Of a DNA stretch of 64,000 bases, positions 19,572-31,768 are shown piece by piece (position 1 is the first letter of the stretch; each line of letters opens with the position of its first letter). The notes under the pieces are model-generated. The model was not told the origin of the DNA and ran no database searches. It worked only from the letters and a program-made list of their open reading frames with translations. A program made the position numbers and the translations under genes. The DNA lies in NCBI GenBank assembly GCA_027919835.1, contig JANVFP010000002.1:310001-374000 (forward strand), written 5' to 3'. Source of the DNA: Lentinula raphanica (taxonomy: Eukaryota; Basidiomycota; Agaricomycetes; Agaricales; Omphalotaceae).

Positions 19572-20868
19572 TCATGCAAAATGGTACACATGCATAGTCA
19601 CATGGATGACAACAATTGCTCCAGGCGCGAGCCAGAGGTAGGTGTCCTGGGGTTGAATCAGTCGACCCTGAGGATCACGTGAGTTGAGCTGAATGGCCCA
19701 AGAGTGGACATGGTTGAAACGTGGCCCTCCATAACCAGGCCATACAGAGCAAGGATAGGTGTTGCCCAGATGAGGTTCAACAGATACTTTCAAAAAGCTA
19801 ATGTAAGTAAAAAAAGAAGGAAATCTGTGAGATGTCTTACATGCAGGAACAGGAGGAGCAGGGTTCCCATGACCATGATCATTGCCAATGTCGACCTTAG
19901 CTTTGAAGTTAGTGGGACACCTAGCATTGTTTGGCACCTTGGAAAAAATATGCTAAGATGCACACCAATTATTGTTAAGCATTCTCTCACCTTGTACAGA
20001 GGAACAGTGGTGAAGAAAAACTTGTTGGATCCACCAGTGTTCATTGTTGGTGCGATCCAAGATTTGATTCGGGGCTGGGAGTAAAAGGGCCAATTAAGTA
20101 TAGGATGTGAACAATGAACTTCAAAAGCTTACCTGTTTAGAACTTTCACTGTCATGACCAATGACATTTCCTAGAGTTGCCATCTGGTTGGCAAAGATGA
20201 CACGCATCTTAGGAGGCACAAAGGTCAGGCACTCCAATCCAATCGCAAATTTTATGTGAGTGGAATTGTTGATTGGTATGAAAGGCTACATCAAAAATGT
20301 GAGCTTTATGAACAAAGGTAAAATGAGTAGTGAAATGCATACTCCGTTACCAGGACTGGTATAGTTTCCAGTGGGGTGGGCGGTGAAATCAGCAGCAATT
20401 TGACCGAAGAAATTCGTGGTAGACTCTCTGCCATTTGCGCCTACAAACTTGTTGCTGTCCTTCATCAGGAAAAATCTATCTAGGCTCAGGTTGCCTGGAG
20501 ACACCCCTAAAATTCCAGGCAGGACAAAGTTTTTGAAATGATCTTAAGTCAACCTTATGTCTTCAGGCTTACCTGAGTTGCTTTGAAAATCTTTGGAAAT
20601 CTTTGAGAATCTTTGGGAAGTCTGGGAAGTCTGAGCTTTTGGGAGGTGTCTCTAGGCTCTCTGGGCTCAAGGTATTTTTCCTGATGTTGAAAGCGCATGC
20701 TTTGGTAAACTGCACCTCATAGTCGACCAGTGCCAAGCTATTGGCATTGTATGCCAGTTTCGCAGCAAGCACGGTGTCAAAGACACCACCTTGACAGGTA
20801 CGACGGTTCTGCATAGAAGCAGAGACTGTAGCAGCAGAGGCAGAGACAGAAAAGGCAGAAGTAGTCAT
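19572..20868 (-). CDS. orphan fungal protein of about 282 residues, exon 1 interrupted by a MITE
   Basis: Predicted exons (minus): 20868-20687 plus 20460-20343 (split by MITE copy 8), 20285-20133, 20074-19991, 19937-19841 and 19786-19572. Introns are short and GT-AG, and phases agree throughout. The start is placed at 20868 because a TATAAAA box lies 65-74 b upstream; a longer frame would start at 20976, upstream of that box. The sequence is hydrophilic, with Asn/Thr/Pro-rich stretches, a block DIGNDHGHGNPAPP and a C-terminal WPGYGG...FNHVHSW segment. I recognise no domain. Removing the MITE plus one TT gives uninterrupted ACAFKDSNKFVG, so the gene was intact until that insertion. Confidence 0.6.
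20463..20686. mobile_element. CATCAGG-family MITE, copy 8 (224 bp), in orphan-gene exon 1
   Basis: Terminal CATCAGGAAAAAT and its inverse, with TT duplicated at 20461-20462 and 20687-20688. It is of the same subfamily as 1999-2203, in reverse orientation. It interrupts the coding frame. No GT donor lies close to either end, so removal by ordinary splicing is unlikely. Confidence 0.85.
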
Positions 20869-20932
20869 TGTGACAAGTGAGAAGGAAAGACCGCAGGAAG
20901 AAGTTGCACTTGAACCAGATCTACTTAGGCAA

Positions 20933-20942
20933 CCTTTTATAG
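20933..20942 (-). promoter_or_regulatory. TATA box of the orphan gene
   Basis: The minus strand reads CTATAAAAGG, a strong TATA match, 65-74 b upstream of the chosen ATG at 20868. This spacing leaves a short 5' UTR and favours the downstream of two in-frame ATGs. Confidence 0.55.
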
Positions 20943-20976
20943 CTGAGTGAGGACAGTACTGATCCAGTGAAGTCAT

Positions 20977-21344
20977 AGTCGGGTCAGATTTAACTATACC
21001 TTTTTTCTTCTGTCGATCAAATTCTGCTCCGGACTGTGTCAGTGGTAGTCTAGACTCAAAAGCAAAAATTGAAAAAAAATTGTAGTGCTCTGATTAACAA
21101 AAACATAACGCAACTTGATATTTACAGAGCGCAAGAATAGAGTGCACAATTGCACAAAAATTCATATGAGCTGATCATTAAAATAAAGCATTACACAGAT
21201 TCTAGGCAGTTGATGTGGATACAGTATGCAAGATTGTACGCAAAGTTAGCAAAAGACAAAACATAGATGTAGTTCTACAGCATGGCAGTAAATATAGACA
21301 TATTATGTCCTGAAGTATATGGATGTAACACAACATTAGGTCCA
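20977..21344. other. upstream region of the orphan gene, nothing further seen
   Basis: No ORF of note, and no element ends detected. Confidence 0.3.
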
Positions 21345-22250
21345 AGACAGAATCAGCAGAGGCAGAAAATTTGAATGTTCTGATCAAAGGATAGGGAGAC
21401 ATGTCAGGATCTCAGAAGACTTCCAAACACTGCGTAAGTCGGAAACACTTAGGACTAGAGCTGAATTAGCAGAGGCAGGAAATTTTGAATGTCCTGATCA
21501 AAAGAGGAAACATGTCAGGTGCAAACACTAAACGCTGCATAATATAGAGAACACTTAGGTCTAGAACTGAAGTAGCAGAGGCAAAAAAATTTGGATGTCC
21601 TGATCGGAGGATGAGGAGGCACATTGGGATTCCAGAACACTTGCAAACACTGCGTCAGATGGAGAACACTTAGGTCTAGAAATGACTCAGCAGAGGCAGA
21701 AAATTTTGAATGGCTGAATCGAAGAATAAGGAGGCACGCCGGGAGCAGACACTAAACACTGCATAAGATGGAGAACACTTGGGTCCAGAACTGAATTAGC
21801 AGAGGCGTCCTGATCAAAGGATGAAGAGGCACGTTGGGATCCCAGGACATTTGCAAACAATGCATAAGATAAAGAACGCCCAGGTATAGAAATGACTTAG
21901 CAAAGGCAGAACATTTTAAATGTCCTAATCAAAAGATGAGGAGGCACGTCAGGATCTCAAAACACTGACAAACAATGCGTAAGATGGAGAATGCTTAGGT
22001 CTAGAATTGAAATAGCAGAGGCAGAAAATTTTGAACGTCCTGATCAAAGGAAGAGGAGGCATGTCGGGATCCAAGAACACTTGCAAATGCTGCATAAGAT
22101 GTCGGAGAACACTCAGGTCTAGAACTGAATTAGCGGAGGCAGACGATTTTGAATGTCCTGATCAAAAAATGAGGCCTGAGGAGCCACGTTGGCATCCTTG
22201 ACCACTTGCAAACCCTGCGCAAGATAGAGCATGCAGTCTGAAAAAAAGGT
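21345..22250. repeat. minisatellite, about 8 units of 100-118 bp
   Basis: The anchor word AGCAGAGGCAG(A)AAATTTTGAATG recurs near 21354, 21468, 21571, 21689, 21801 (internally deleted), 21899, 22014 and 22133. Each is followed by TCCTGATC, GAGGAGGCACGT, AACACTTGCAAAC and GAGAACACTTAGGTCTAGAA. Units are diverged, so the array is old. Confidence 0.85.
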
Positions 22251-22980
22251 CAGGCACATTGACAGATGTAGTAGTGTTTAGTATGCATAGCACCCATCAG
22301 AAATGGCACAGAACCTTACAATCTACAGCATAGCCGCAGATCCAGGATAGGTTTTAGAAGAGCCAAGATTCACCTGGGGCCAATGATACTGCTGACTCTT
22401 AGAAAAGATCTGGAGGGCCTAGGTGTTTTGGACGCACCAATAGTATCGAATGCAATTGCAGGCCTTAGAGGTGGTCGCGCTGCAGACAAGGGTTTTGTAC
22501 CCAATCTTAGGTTTCCTGTTGCTTAGCTTCCCGCTAACCTTTAGGGTAAGGGTTCTATACTGTTTAAGTTTTGTTTTTTTCTCATTCTGCAAAATTTGCT
22601 TTCAACCCAATCTTTGATGGTCCGTTTTCTCTGTTTTTGTTTCTATTGAAAGTCCCTTTTTCCTTGCTGCTTTCAAGTTTCACTAAGGCCATCTGACACC
22701 TCTAAGCTACAGTATAGATCCAGTACCATGTATCCATGTTAGAAAGGTGGGGGTGGGGGTGGGGCTACAGAACATTTGTATGTATATTTTGGGGTAGTGG
22801 GCTCTGCTGCTCATCAGGGCTACACGAATTATTTACAAAAGGTCCAGCACAGCCTGGAAGTTCCAGTTTGCTCTACATTGATGGTGCTGCACAGGCACTG
22901 CATTTCTGAGTCCATACATTGACTAGTACTAGTAGTAAGTACCACTGGGTGGAAAAGTGCATAAATATTGATAACTACTC
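22251..22980. other. non-coding, second copy of the repeat seen at 13.8-14.3 kb
   Basis: It shares CTAACCTTTAGGGTAAG (near 22534), GTTAGAAAGGTGGGGGTG (near 22738) and GGGGTAGTGGGCTCTGCTGC (near 22791) with 13785-14290. This suggests a dispersed element about 300 bp long with no identified ends. No gene. Confidence 0.4.
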
Positions 22981-24110
22981 AAACCTTACATAATGTGACT
23001 TTTTTTTTAGGCATTCTGTAATATCATTATAAGTACAAAAATTGACAGTGAGTTTATAAAAAAAGGCTCTGTGTAAATGATAACACAAACAGTGAAAATT
23101 TCTAATAAGTTTCAGTAAAATGATCAATACATATATTCTTGATAAATTTTGTTTCATACAGAATGCATACAGAACTCAATAAAAAATTCTGAACAATCTG
23201 TAATATTATTGCAATTTTAGTGTTTTACATTAAGCTTATATATATTTTGCATTTCTGTAAGTTTCAAAAAAATATTTCAAAAATTCTATAAATGATATAA
23301 AAAATGTCATGAGATTTACTATATCCTTACTTGAATTTGAGTGAGAATGTTATTTATACTTGACAATAAATCTGCAGTGAATTTATATATTATACAAATT
23401 ATTTTAAGTTCTATGTAGAAAAATTTATTTACCAAGGTCTTTTTGATCTCAATAACATTAATGTAAAAAGCTATATTAACATTGAACTAATATATAAAAT
23501 ATATATTATAATGAAAAAGAAGCTGGGAAAATTTTGTAACTTACAAAAACCTTACATAGTGTGACTATTTTTTGATACATTATGTAATACTATCATAAGT
23601 ACAAAAATTTACAGTGAGTTTATAAAAAAGGGACACTGTGTGAATAATAATATAAATACTGAAAATTGCAAAGAACTGTCCGTAATGCAAGTAATGTATA
23701 TATTCTTGATAAATTTTAGTGCATACAAGATGCATACAGAATTTATGTAAAAATTTTGAACAATCTGTAATACTATTGAAATTTCAGGATCTTATATTGA
23801 GCTTATACATATTTTTCATATCTGTAAGTTTCAAGAAAGTTATTTCAAAATCAATTCAAATGGTAGATAAAATGTCCAAAGATTTACTATATAGCTACTT
23901 GAATTGGAGTGAGAATATAATATAAACCTTACAATGAATTTACAATAAATGATTCTATATATAAATAGTTCAAAAGTTCAATGTAAATAACTTCATTTAC
24001 TAAGGGATTTTGGAAATCAGTAGTATCAATGTAAAAAGTTATATTGACATTGAATAAACATCAAGATTTTATATGACAAACCAACTTGTAAGACTAATGT
24101 TACTTTGTAC
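22981..24110. repeat. tandem duplication with about 566-bp period, A+T-rich
   Basis: The block starting AAACCTTACATAATGTGAC at 22981 recurs in diverged form from 23547 (AAACCTTACATAGTGTGAC). The same succession of words follows in both units (ATAAGTACAAAAATT, CAGTGAGTTTATAAAAAA, TATTCTTGATAAATTTT, GAATTGGAGTGAGAATA-like). Confidence 0.7.
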
Positions 24111-24229
24111 ATAAAATTATTGAAAGTTGTGTATTTTATAATGAAATTACAACTCAGTGAGAAAATTTGAACTGACATTGTAAGATTAATGTAAGTAACA
24201 ATATATTTCCTAAAATTACAGTATAATAT

Positions 24230-24700
24230 AAAAAATTGAAGATATTGTATAAATATTAAAGAAAGCTGTGATATTTTCACTAATATTACAGAACAACCAC
24301 AAACAATAAATGAATGTGTGAATTTTAATATAAGTATCAATATTTCCATTGATATTACAAAACGATCACAAATAATAAATGAATGTGTAAATTTTAATGT
24401 CAGTATGCATATTTTCAGTGATATTGCAGAACAATCACAAATATACAACTGATAAGTAAGTTCTAATGTCAGTATTAACATTTTCAGTGATATTACGAAA
24501 CAATTACAAATATAGAACTGATATGTAAATTTCAATGTTAGTATTAATATTTTTATTGATATGACAGAATGATCACAAATAAGAAATCAATATTAAAATT
24601 TCAATATGAATATTGATATTTTCATTAATGTTTCAAAGCAATCACAAATAATGAAAGAATATGTAAAGATCAATGTGGGTATCAATACATTCATTGATAG
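24230..24700. repeat. about 66-bp tandem repeat, A+T-rich
   Basis: About seven units carrying ATTTTCAGTGATATTACAG, AACAATCACAAATA and AATGAATGTGTAAATTTTAAT. The 22-codon period keeps an incidental minus-strand ORF open. Confidence 0.65.
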
Positions 24701-24779
24701 CACAGAAAAATTAAAGAACAACAAGGAGAATGTAGATTGCAGGATAGGTAGAGATAGTCAAATATTACAGTACTTGGAA

Positions 24780-27700
24780 TAATGAAAGTATAGGTCAGAC
24801 TATAGCTTTGCCTATTGATAACTCTATAGCTCCGCCTATAGGTGACTCTATAGCTTGATCCATAGCTTTGCCTATAGCTCAATCTATAGCTTTACCTATA
24901 GGCAACTCTATAGCTTGAAATATAGCTTTACCTATAGGTATAGCTGAATCTATAGCTTTACCTATAGGTAACTCTATAGCTCAACCTATAGGTCACTTTA
25001 TAGCTCGATTTATAGCTTTACCTATCTTATAGATGACTCTATAACTCAGCCTATAGCTCACTCTATAGCTTTACCTATAGGTAACTGTATAGGTCAGCCT
25101 GTAGGTCACTCTGTAGTTCAATCTATAGCTTTGCGTAAAGCTCGATCTATTGCTTTACCTGTAAGTGACTCTATAGCTCAGCCTATAAATCAGCCTATAG
25201 CTCAATCTACTTTAGCTATAAGTGACTTTATAGCTCAGACTATAAATAAGCTTATAGCTCAATATACTTTGACTATAGGTGACTCTATAGGTTAGCCTAT
25301 AGCTCGATCTACAGCATTGTTTATAGATGACTCTATAGTTCAGTCTATAGGTTGGCCTATAGCTCAATATATAGTTTTACCTATAGGTGAGTCTATTGAT
25401 CAACTTATAGCTCCATCTATAGCTTTGCCTACAGGTGACTCTATAGCTCGATCCACAGCTTTGTCTATAAATTACTCTATAGCTCAGCCTATATATCGGC
25501 CTATAGCTGGATCTATAGCTTTACTTATAGGTGACTCAATAGCTCGATCTACAGTTTTATCTATAGATGACTCTATAGTTTAGCCTATAGGTTGGCCTAT
25601 AGCTTGATCTATAGCTTTCCCTATAGGTGACTCTATAGCTCGATCTACAGCTTTGTCGATAAGTGACTCTATAGCTCAGCCTATAGGGCGGCCTATAGCT
25701 CAATATATAGTTTTATCTATAGGTCACTCTATAGCTCAGCCTATAGGTCGGCCTATAGCTCGATCTATTGCTTAACCTAAGGCAAAGCTATGGATTGAGC
25801 TATAGGTTGATCAATACAGTCACCGATAGGTAAAGCTATAGAGTCACCTATAGGCAAAGCGATAGATGGAGGTATAGGTTGATCAATAGAGTCACCTATA
25901 GGTAAAGCTATAGATCGAGCTATATAGTCACCTATAGGTAAAGCGATAGATTGGGCTATAGATTGATCAATAGAGTCACCTATAGGTACAACTATATATT
26001 GAGCTATAGGCCGACCTATAGGCTGAGCTATAGAGTGTTCTATAGACAAAGCTGTAGATCGAACTATAGAGTCACCTAAAAGCTATAGGTCGAGGGATAG
26101 AATCATCCATAGGTAAAGCCTTTGCTTGAACTATAGGCCAACCGATAGGCGAAGCTATAGAGTCATCTATGGACAAAGCTGTAGATCAAGCTATAGGGTC
26201 ACCTATAGGCAAAGCTCTAAATTGAGCTATAGGTTGATCAATAGAGTCACCTATAGGTAAAGCTATAGATTGAGCTATAGATTGAGCTATAGAGTCACCT
26301 ATAGGCAAAGCTATAGATTGAGCTATAGGTTAATTAATATAGTCACCTATAGGTAAAGTTATAGATTGAGCTATAGGCCGACCTATAGGCTGAGCTATAG
26401 AGTCACCTATAGGCAAAGCTATAGATTGAGCTATAGGTTAATCAATATAGTCACCTATAGGTAGAGCTATAGATCAAGCTATAGGCCGACCTATAGGCTG
26501 AGCTAGGTTAAGCTATAGAGTCACCTATAGGCAAAGCTATAGATTGAGCTATAAGTCGATCAATAGAGTCACCTATAGGCAAAGCTATATATCGAGCTAT
26601 AGGCTGAGCTATAGAGTGACCTATAGATAAAACTATATATCGAGCTATAGGCTGACCTATAGGCTAAGCTATAGAGTCATTTATAGACAAAGCTGTAGAT
26701 CAAGCTATAGGGTCACCTATAGGCAAAGCTCTAAATTGAGCTATAGGTTGATCAATAGAGTCACCTATAGGTAAAGTTATAGATCGAGCTATAGGCCGAC
26801 CTATAGGCTGAGTTAGGCTGAGCTATAGAGTCACCTATAGGCAAAGCTATAGATTGAGCTATAGGTTAATCAATATAGTCACCTATAGGTAAAGCTATAG
26901 ATCGAGCTATAGGCCAACCTATAGGTTGAGCTAGGCTGAGCTATAGAGTCACCTATAGGCAAAGCTATAGATTGAGCTATAGAGTCACCTATAGGCACAG
27001 CTATAGCTTTACCTATAGGAGACTATATTGATTAACCTATAGCTCAATCTATAGCTCAATCTATAGCTTTGCCTATAGGTGACTCTATAGGTCGCCCTAT
27101 AGCTCAATCTATAGCTTTACCTATAGGTGACTCTATAGCTTAGCTTATAGGTCAGGCTATCGCTCTTAACCTATAGCTCAATCTGTAGCTTTACCTATAG
27201 GTGGCTCTATAGCTCAATCTATAGCTCAATCTATAGCTTAGCCTATAGGTAGGTCAGCCTATAGCTCGATCTATAGCTTTACCTATAGGTGACTCTATAG
27301 CTTAGCCTATAGGTCAGCCTATAGCTCGATATATAGTTTTAGCTCAATCTATATAGGTGACTCTATTACTCAACCTATAGCTCAATCTATAGCTCGATCT
27401 ATAGCTTTACCTATAGGTGACTCTATTGATCAACCTATTGCTGGATCTACAGCTTTGTCTATAGATGCCTCCATAGCTCAGCCTATAGGTTGGCCTATAG
27501 CTCGATCTATAACTTTACCTATAGGTGACTCTATTGATCAACCTATAGCTCAATTTAGAGCTTTGCCTATAGGTGACCCTATAGCTTGATCTACAGCTTT
27601 GTCTATAGATGACTCTATAGCTTAGCCTATAGGTCAGCCTATAGCTCGATATATAGTTTTATCTATAGGTCACTCTATAGCTCAGCCTATAGGTCAGCCT

Positions 27701-28918
27701 ATAGCTCGATATATAGCTTTGCCTATAGGTGACTCTATTGATCGACCTATAGCTCAATCTATAGCTTTGCCTATAGGTGACTCTATAGCTTAGCCTAGCT
27801 CAGCCTATAGGTCGGCCTATAGCTCGATCTATAGCTTTACCTATAGGTGACTATATTGATTAACCTATAGCTCAATCTATAGCTTTGCCTATAGGTGACT
27901 CTATAGCTCAGCCTAGCTCAGCCTATAGGTCGGCCTATAGCTCAATATATAGTTTTATCTATAGGTGACTCTATAGCTCAGCCTAGCTCAGCCTATAGGT
28001 CGGCCTATAGCTCGATCTATAGCTTTACCTATAGGTAACTCTATTGATCAACCTATAGCTCAATTTAGAGCTTTGCCTATAGGTGACCCTATAGCTTGAT
28101 CTACAGCTTTGTCTATAGATGACTCTATAGCTTAGCCTATCGGTTGGCCTATAGCGCGAGCAAAGGCTTTACCTATGCATGATTCTATCCCTCGACCTAT
28201 AGCTTTTAGGTGACTCTATAGCTTGATCTACAGCATTGTCTATAGATGACTCTATAGCTCAGCCTATAGGTCGGCCTATAGCTCAATATATAGTTGTACC
28301 TATAGGTGACTCTATTGATCAACCTATAGCCCAATCTATCGCTTTAGTACCTATAGGTGACTATATAGCTCGATCTATAGCTTTACCTATAGGTGACTCT
28401 ATTGATCAACCTATACCTCCATCTATAGCTTTGCCTATAGGTGACTCTATAGCTTTACCTATAGGTGACTATATTGATCAACCTATAGCTCAATCCATAG
28501 CTTTGCCTTAGGTTAAGCAATAGATCGAGCTATAGGCTGAGCTATAGAGTGACCTATAGATAAAACTATATATTGAGCTATAGGCCGCCCTATAGGCTGA
28601 GCTATAGAGTCACCTATCGACAAAGCTGTAGATCGAGCTCAGATAGAGTCACCTATAGGGAAAGCTATAGATCAAGCTATAGGCCAACCTATAGGCTAAG
28701 CTATGGAGTCATCTATAGATGAAACTGTAGATCGAGCTATTGAGTCACCTATAAGTAAAGCTATAGATCCAGCTATAGGCCGATATATAGGCTGCGCTAT
28801 AGAGTCATCTATAGACAAAGCTGTGGATCGAGCTATAGAATCACCTATAGACAAAGCTGTGGATCGAGCTATAGAGTCACCTATAGGCAAAGCTATAGAT
28901 GGAGCTATAGGTTGATCA
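24780..28918. repeat. 4.1-kb satellite of 12-bp CTATAG-core monomers with alternating orientation
   Basis: Monomers follow TATAG(C/G)T plus five variable bases, with recurring higher-order strings such as TATAGCTTTACC, TATAGGTGACTC, TATAGCTCAGCC and TATAGGTCGGCC. The orientation is forward to about 25780, reversed to about 27003, forward to about 28505, then reversed. The junction at 25770-25800 is the exact reverse complement of that at 28490-28525. The last 410 b are near-identical to the reverse complement of about 25425-25790. The core hexamer is itself palindromic, so every monomer can pair with every other. Confidence 0.9.
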
Positions 28919-28920
28919 AT

Positions 28921-29099
28921 CATCAGGAAAAATCCATCTAGGCCCAGGTTGCCTGGAGACACCCCCAAAATTCCAGGCAGTTTCAAGTTCTTGAACTGAT
29001 TTTAAGTCAACCTTATGTCTTCAGGCTTACCTGAGTTGCTTTGAAAATCTTTGGAAATCTTTGAGAATCTCTGGGAAGCCTAGGAAGCCTAAGCTTTTC
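28921..29099. mobile_element. CATCAGG-family MITE, copy 9, right end missing
   Basis: Intact left end CATCAGGAAAAAT, and the interior matches 1999-2203 and 20463-20686. It breaks off at about 29099, where a diverged DIRS-like sequence begins. The satellite ends exactly where this copy starts. Confidence 0.75.
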
Positions 29100-30103
29100 A
29101 GAATGCTTTAATAAAGCTTTTGAAATATTTTCTATTCTACACAAAGCATTCCTGGACCAAACCTATAGGTGTCTTAGATGGAAATATACAGTTTGATGTC
29201 CTCTTCAAGATGCAAATAACTTTGAAGGCATTTGATCTAGTGGTTCTCCTGCAATCCTCATTTTAAAATGCACACTCAAAACACTTGTGTGTTATTTCAT
29301 TCCCAGAGCCTTTATATCACTTAGCACCATGCCTAGACTCATCACATGGATTCCTGGACATATTTCGGACATTTCCAGCGCTTATAGGGCGCCTGGATCA
29401 TCAGCTGATAGCTGTACATGATCCCATCTTCACATGCATCAGGCAATTGATCATGGGGCTGTTTTAAATTGATGTGGCTGTTACAGGTGCCAGAGGTCTG
29501 AGCAGAGGCCTGTAAAAGCGAGTTTCATCATCAGTTTTTGATCTCCCATTCTTCCTTTCCTTCTCGCACCATCTCTGACCTGGGTGAGGCTGCCTGCATG
29601 TCCCCTTGCTCTATTTGAGCTCTGATTTCACTATCCAGCACATTCCTCCATCTGTACAGACTATAGGCCTTCTAGAGGTGTCTCAGATACAGGAATCTGG
29701 TATGAAATTTCGCATTTTTCACCATCAAGACACTGAACAGATACCAAAGCACATCCAGACAGATCTAAGGTGATCAGACACTGCAGAAGTTGATTCCTTT
29801 GTTAGATCTTGGGTTTTTGGTGTCTCAGTGCGCTCTGATCATGTCTGATAAGCCTCTACATTGTACTAACTCTTATCTACATAGATCTAACCTTGATCTG
29901 CCTGTTTTTTCCTTCACCCTCCCTCCTCTCCCTTCTATTATGTATGTTCTCACTGTTTGTATATATGTAGTGGTATGTAGCTACATTCTTACCTATCCTG
30001 TACCATTATATAGCCCTCCATGATCCGCTCTGAATGTTATGGGCTTTGGCCCAGTGTTGGCTAACTCTTACTTCCTGTCCCACCTGAGTGCAAAAGGCAG
30101 AGG
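29100..30103 (+). mobile_element. DIRS-like non-autonomous copy, diverged, 5'-truncated
   Basis: It aligns by eye with the leader of the autonomous unit from about 57155 onward but with many substitutions up to about 29330, then closely. It ends with the family's right terminus GCAAAAGGCAGAGG at 30103. It is the oldest-looking copy and marks the left edge of the cluster. Confidence 0.7.
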
Positions 30104-31768
30104 TGTCTCAGATACAGGAATCTGGTATGAAATTTCGCATTTTTCACCATCAAGACACTGAACAGATACCAAAGCACATCCAGACAGATCTAAGGTGATC
30201 AGACACTCTAGGAGTTGATTCCTTTGTTAGATCTTGGGTTTTTGGTGTCTCAGTGCGCTCTGATCATGTCTGGTAAGCCTCTACATAGTAGTGACTCTTA
30301 TCTACATAGATCTAACTTTGATCTGCCTGTTTTTCCTTCAATCTCCTGCTCTCTCTGAGCACCATCTTCATCTCAACAATCTATATGGCTCCTCATCACT
30401 CTGAATCATCAGATCCTCATGCTTTCCATGCTTCTACACCCTCCAAGTCAAAATCTAGTCAGATCCAGCATGATCAGACCTCATCCAAGCCATTCCAACA
30501 CATCAATTTTGCTCAAGCTCTTCCCAAACTTTCATCCAGCAAGACCAGAGCTAATCAGACTGCATCCCAGGCCTCTAGACCACTCATTCTTGATCATGTT
30601 CTTCTCCCTCCTTCATCTGACCAGATCAGGCCAGACCAGGCCAGATTAAAGTCACTCTCTTCTTCTCTCAAGTCCTCTAACAAGCATTCTGACTCCCAGA
30701 TCACACCCAGCTTACCTTCCCAGTACTCCAAGGGCACCTCTAGCACCTCTAGGCAGTCTGAAACCCATGTTCACTTCAGGTCTGTTTCTCCTCACTCCCA
30801 GAATGTTCCCTCCTCCTCTGCTGCTCCTCACTTGTCACCCTCTCTCTCCCTTGCTGACAGGCTCTCTGATGACCCTGTGCAGGCTCTGGAGTTTGAGACA
30901 GTTGGTGAACAAGCCAGGGCTCTTCAGGAGGTTGTTGAACAGTTCAGAAATGAGGAGATCAATGCTATGGATGCCTTTAGGGCTGTTAGAGATCTCTCTT
31001 TCAATGATGCTGTTATATCCCAAGACTATGTGTCTCAGATCATGGATATCCAGAGAGAGACTAATAAGTTTAAGAGAGATCAGAGAGCTAAACTCAAAGG
31101 GAAGAAGACTGCTGTCTCAGCAGATCAGAATGATGTCTCTCATGAAGAAGCTGTCAATGAAGCTGCCTGGGCTAGCATGCAGACTCAGATTCAGGATCTG
31201 GATGATGAGCAAGCCCAGCTTGAATCTGGTGCTTCTCCTCAAGATCCAGAGCCTATTCTACAGGCTGGGAGAGATGCCTTGGCTAGACTTCTTGCCTCTC
31301 CTGTCAAACCTGCTTCAACTGCTTCAATGCTTCCTGCTGCACTTCTTGAAGCTGCTCCTCACTTGGCACATCTATCAGGCCCCTCATCTCTTCCTGCTCA
31401 TGTGCAGAAAACTTGGGAACTCAAGAACCTCTTTGCTGCTGAAAGCAATCTTGACCCAGTTGTATCTCTACTTGCTGCCCAACCTTTCTCTGATCCTCTC
31501 CCTATCTCTTTGCTTCGCCTCATTGTCAAGGATCGCTTTGTGGACTTTGATAAAGTCTATGCTGCACTGGTCAGCTTTTCCTCATCTACCTATGATGATA
31601 GCAGAGATTTTGGGTCAGAATACAAGCTGGTTCGTAAGGATCAAATTCTCAAGTCTATGCCTGTCACTTCTGAGTCTCAATGGCTCCGAGTTTTTGATGC
31701 ATGGACTGCTCCTTTGCTCAAGGTTTATCCACATCGCAAAGATGAGCTGGAGACATACAAAGCACAAA
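30104..31768 (+). mobile_element. DIRS-like partial copy carrying gag
   Basis: It begins abruptly at the internal leader word TGTCTCAGATACAGG, directly after a right terminus. It runs through the leader into a gag gene, then switches to leader sequence near 31768. The same right-terminus to TGTCTCAG join recurs at 32662/32663. Confidence 0.75.

Noticed and set aside
21345..22250. Possible CRISPR-like array
   Set aside because: Unit length about 110 bp, no short identical repeats separated by unique spacers, and the genome is fungal.
25317..28986. Several ORFs with IALPIGDSI-type peptide repeats
   Set aside because: They are produced by the 12-bp period of the satellite, which keeps frames open without coding.
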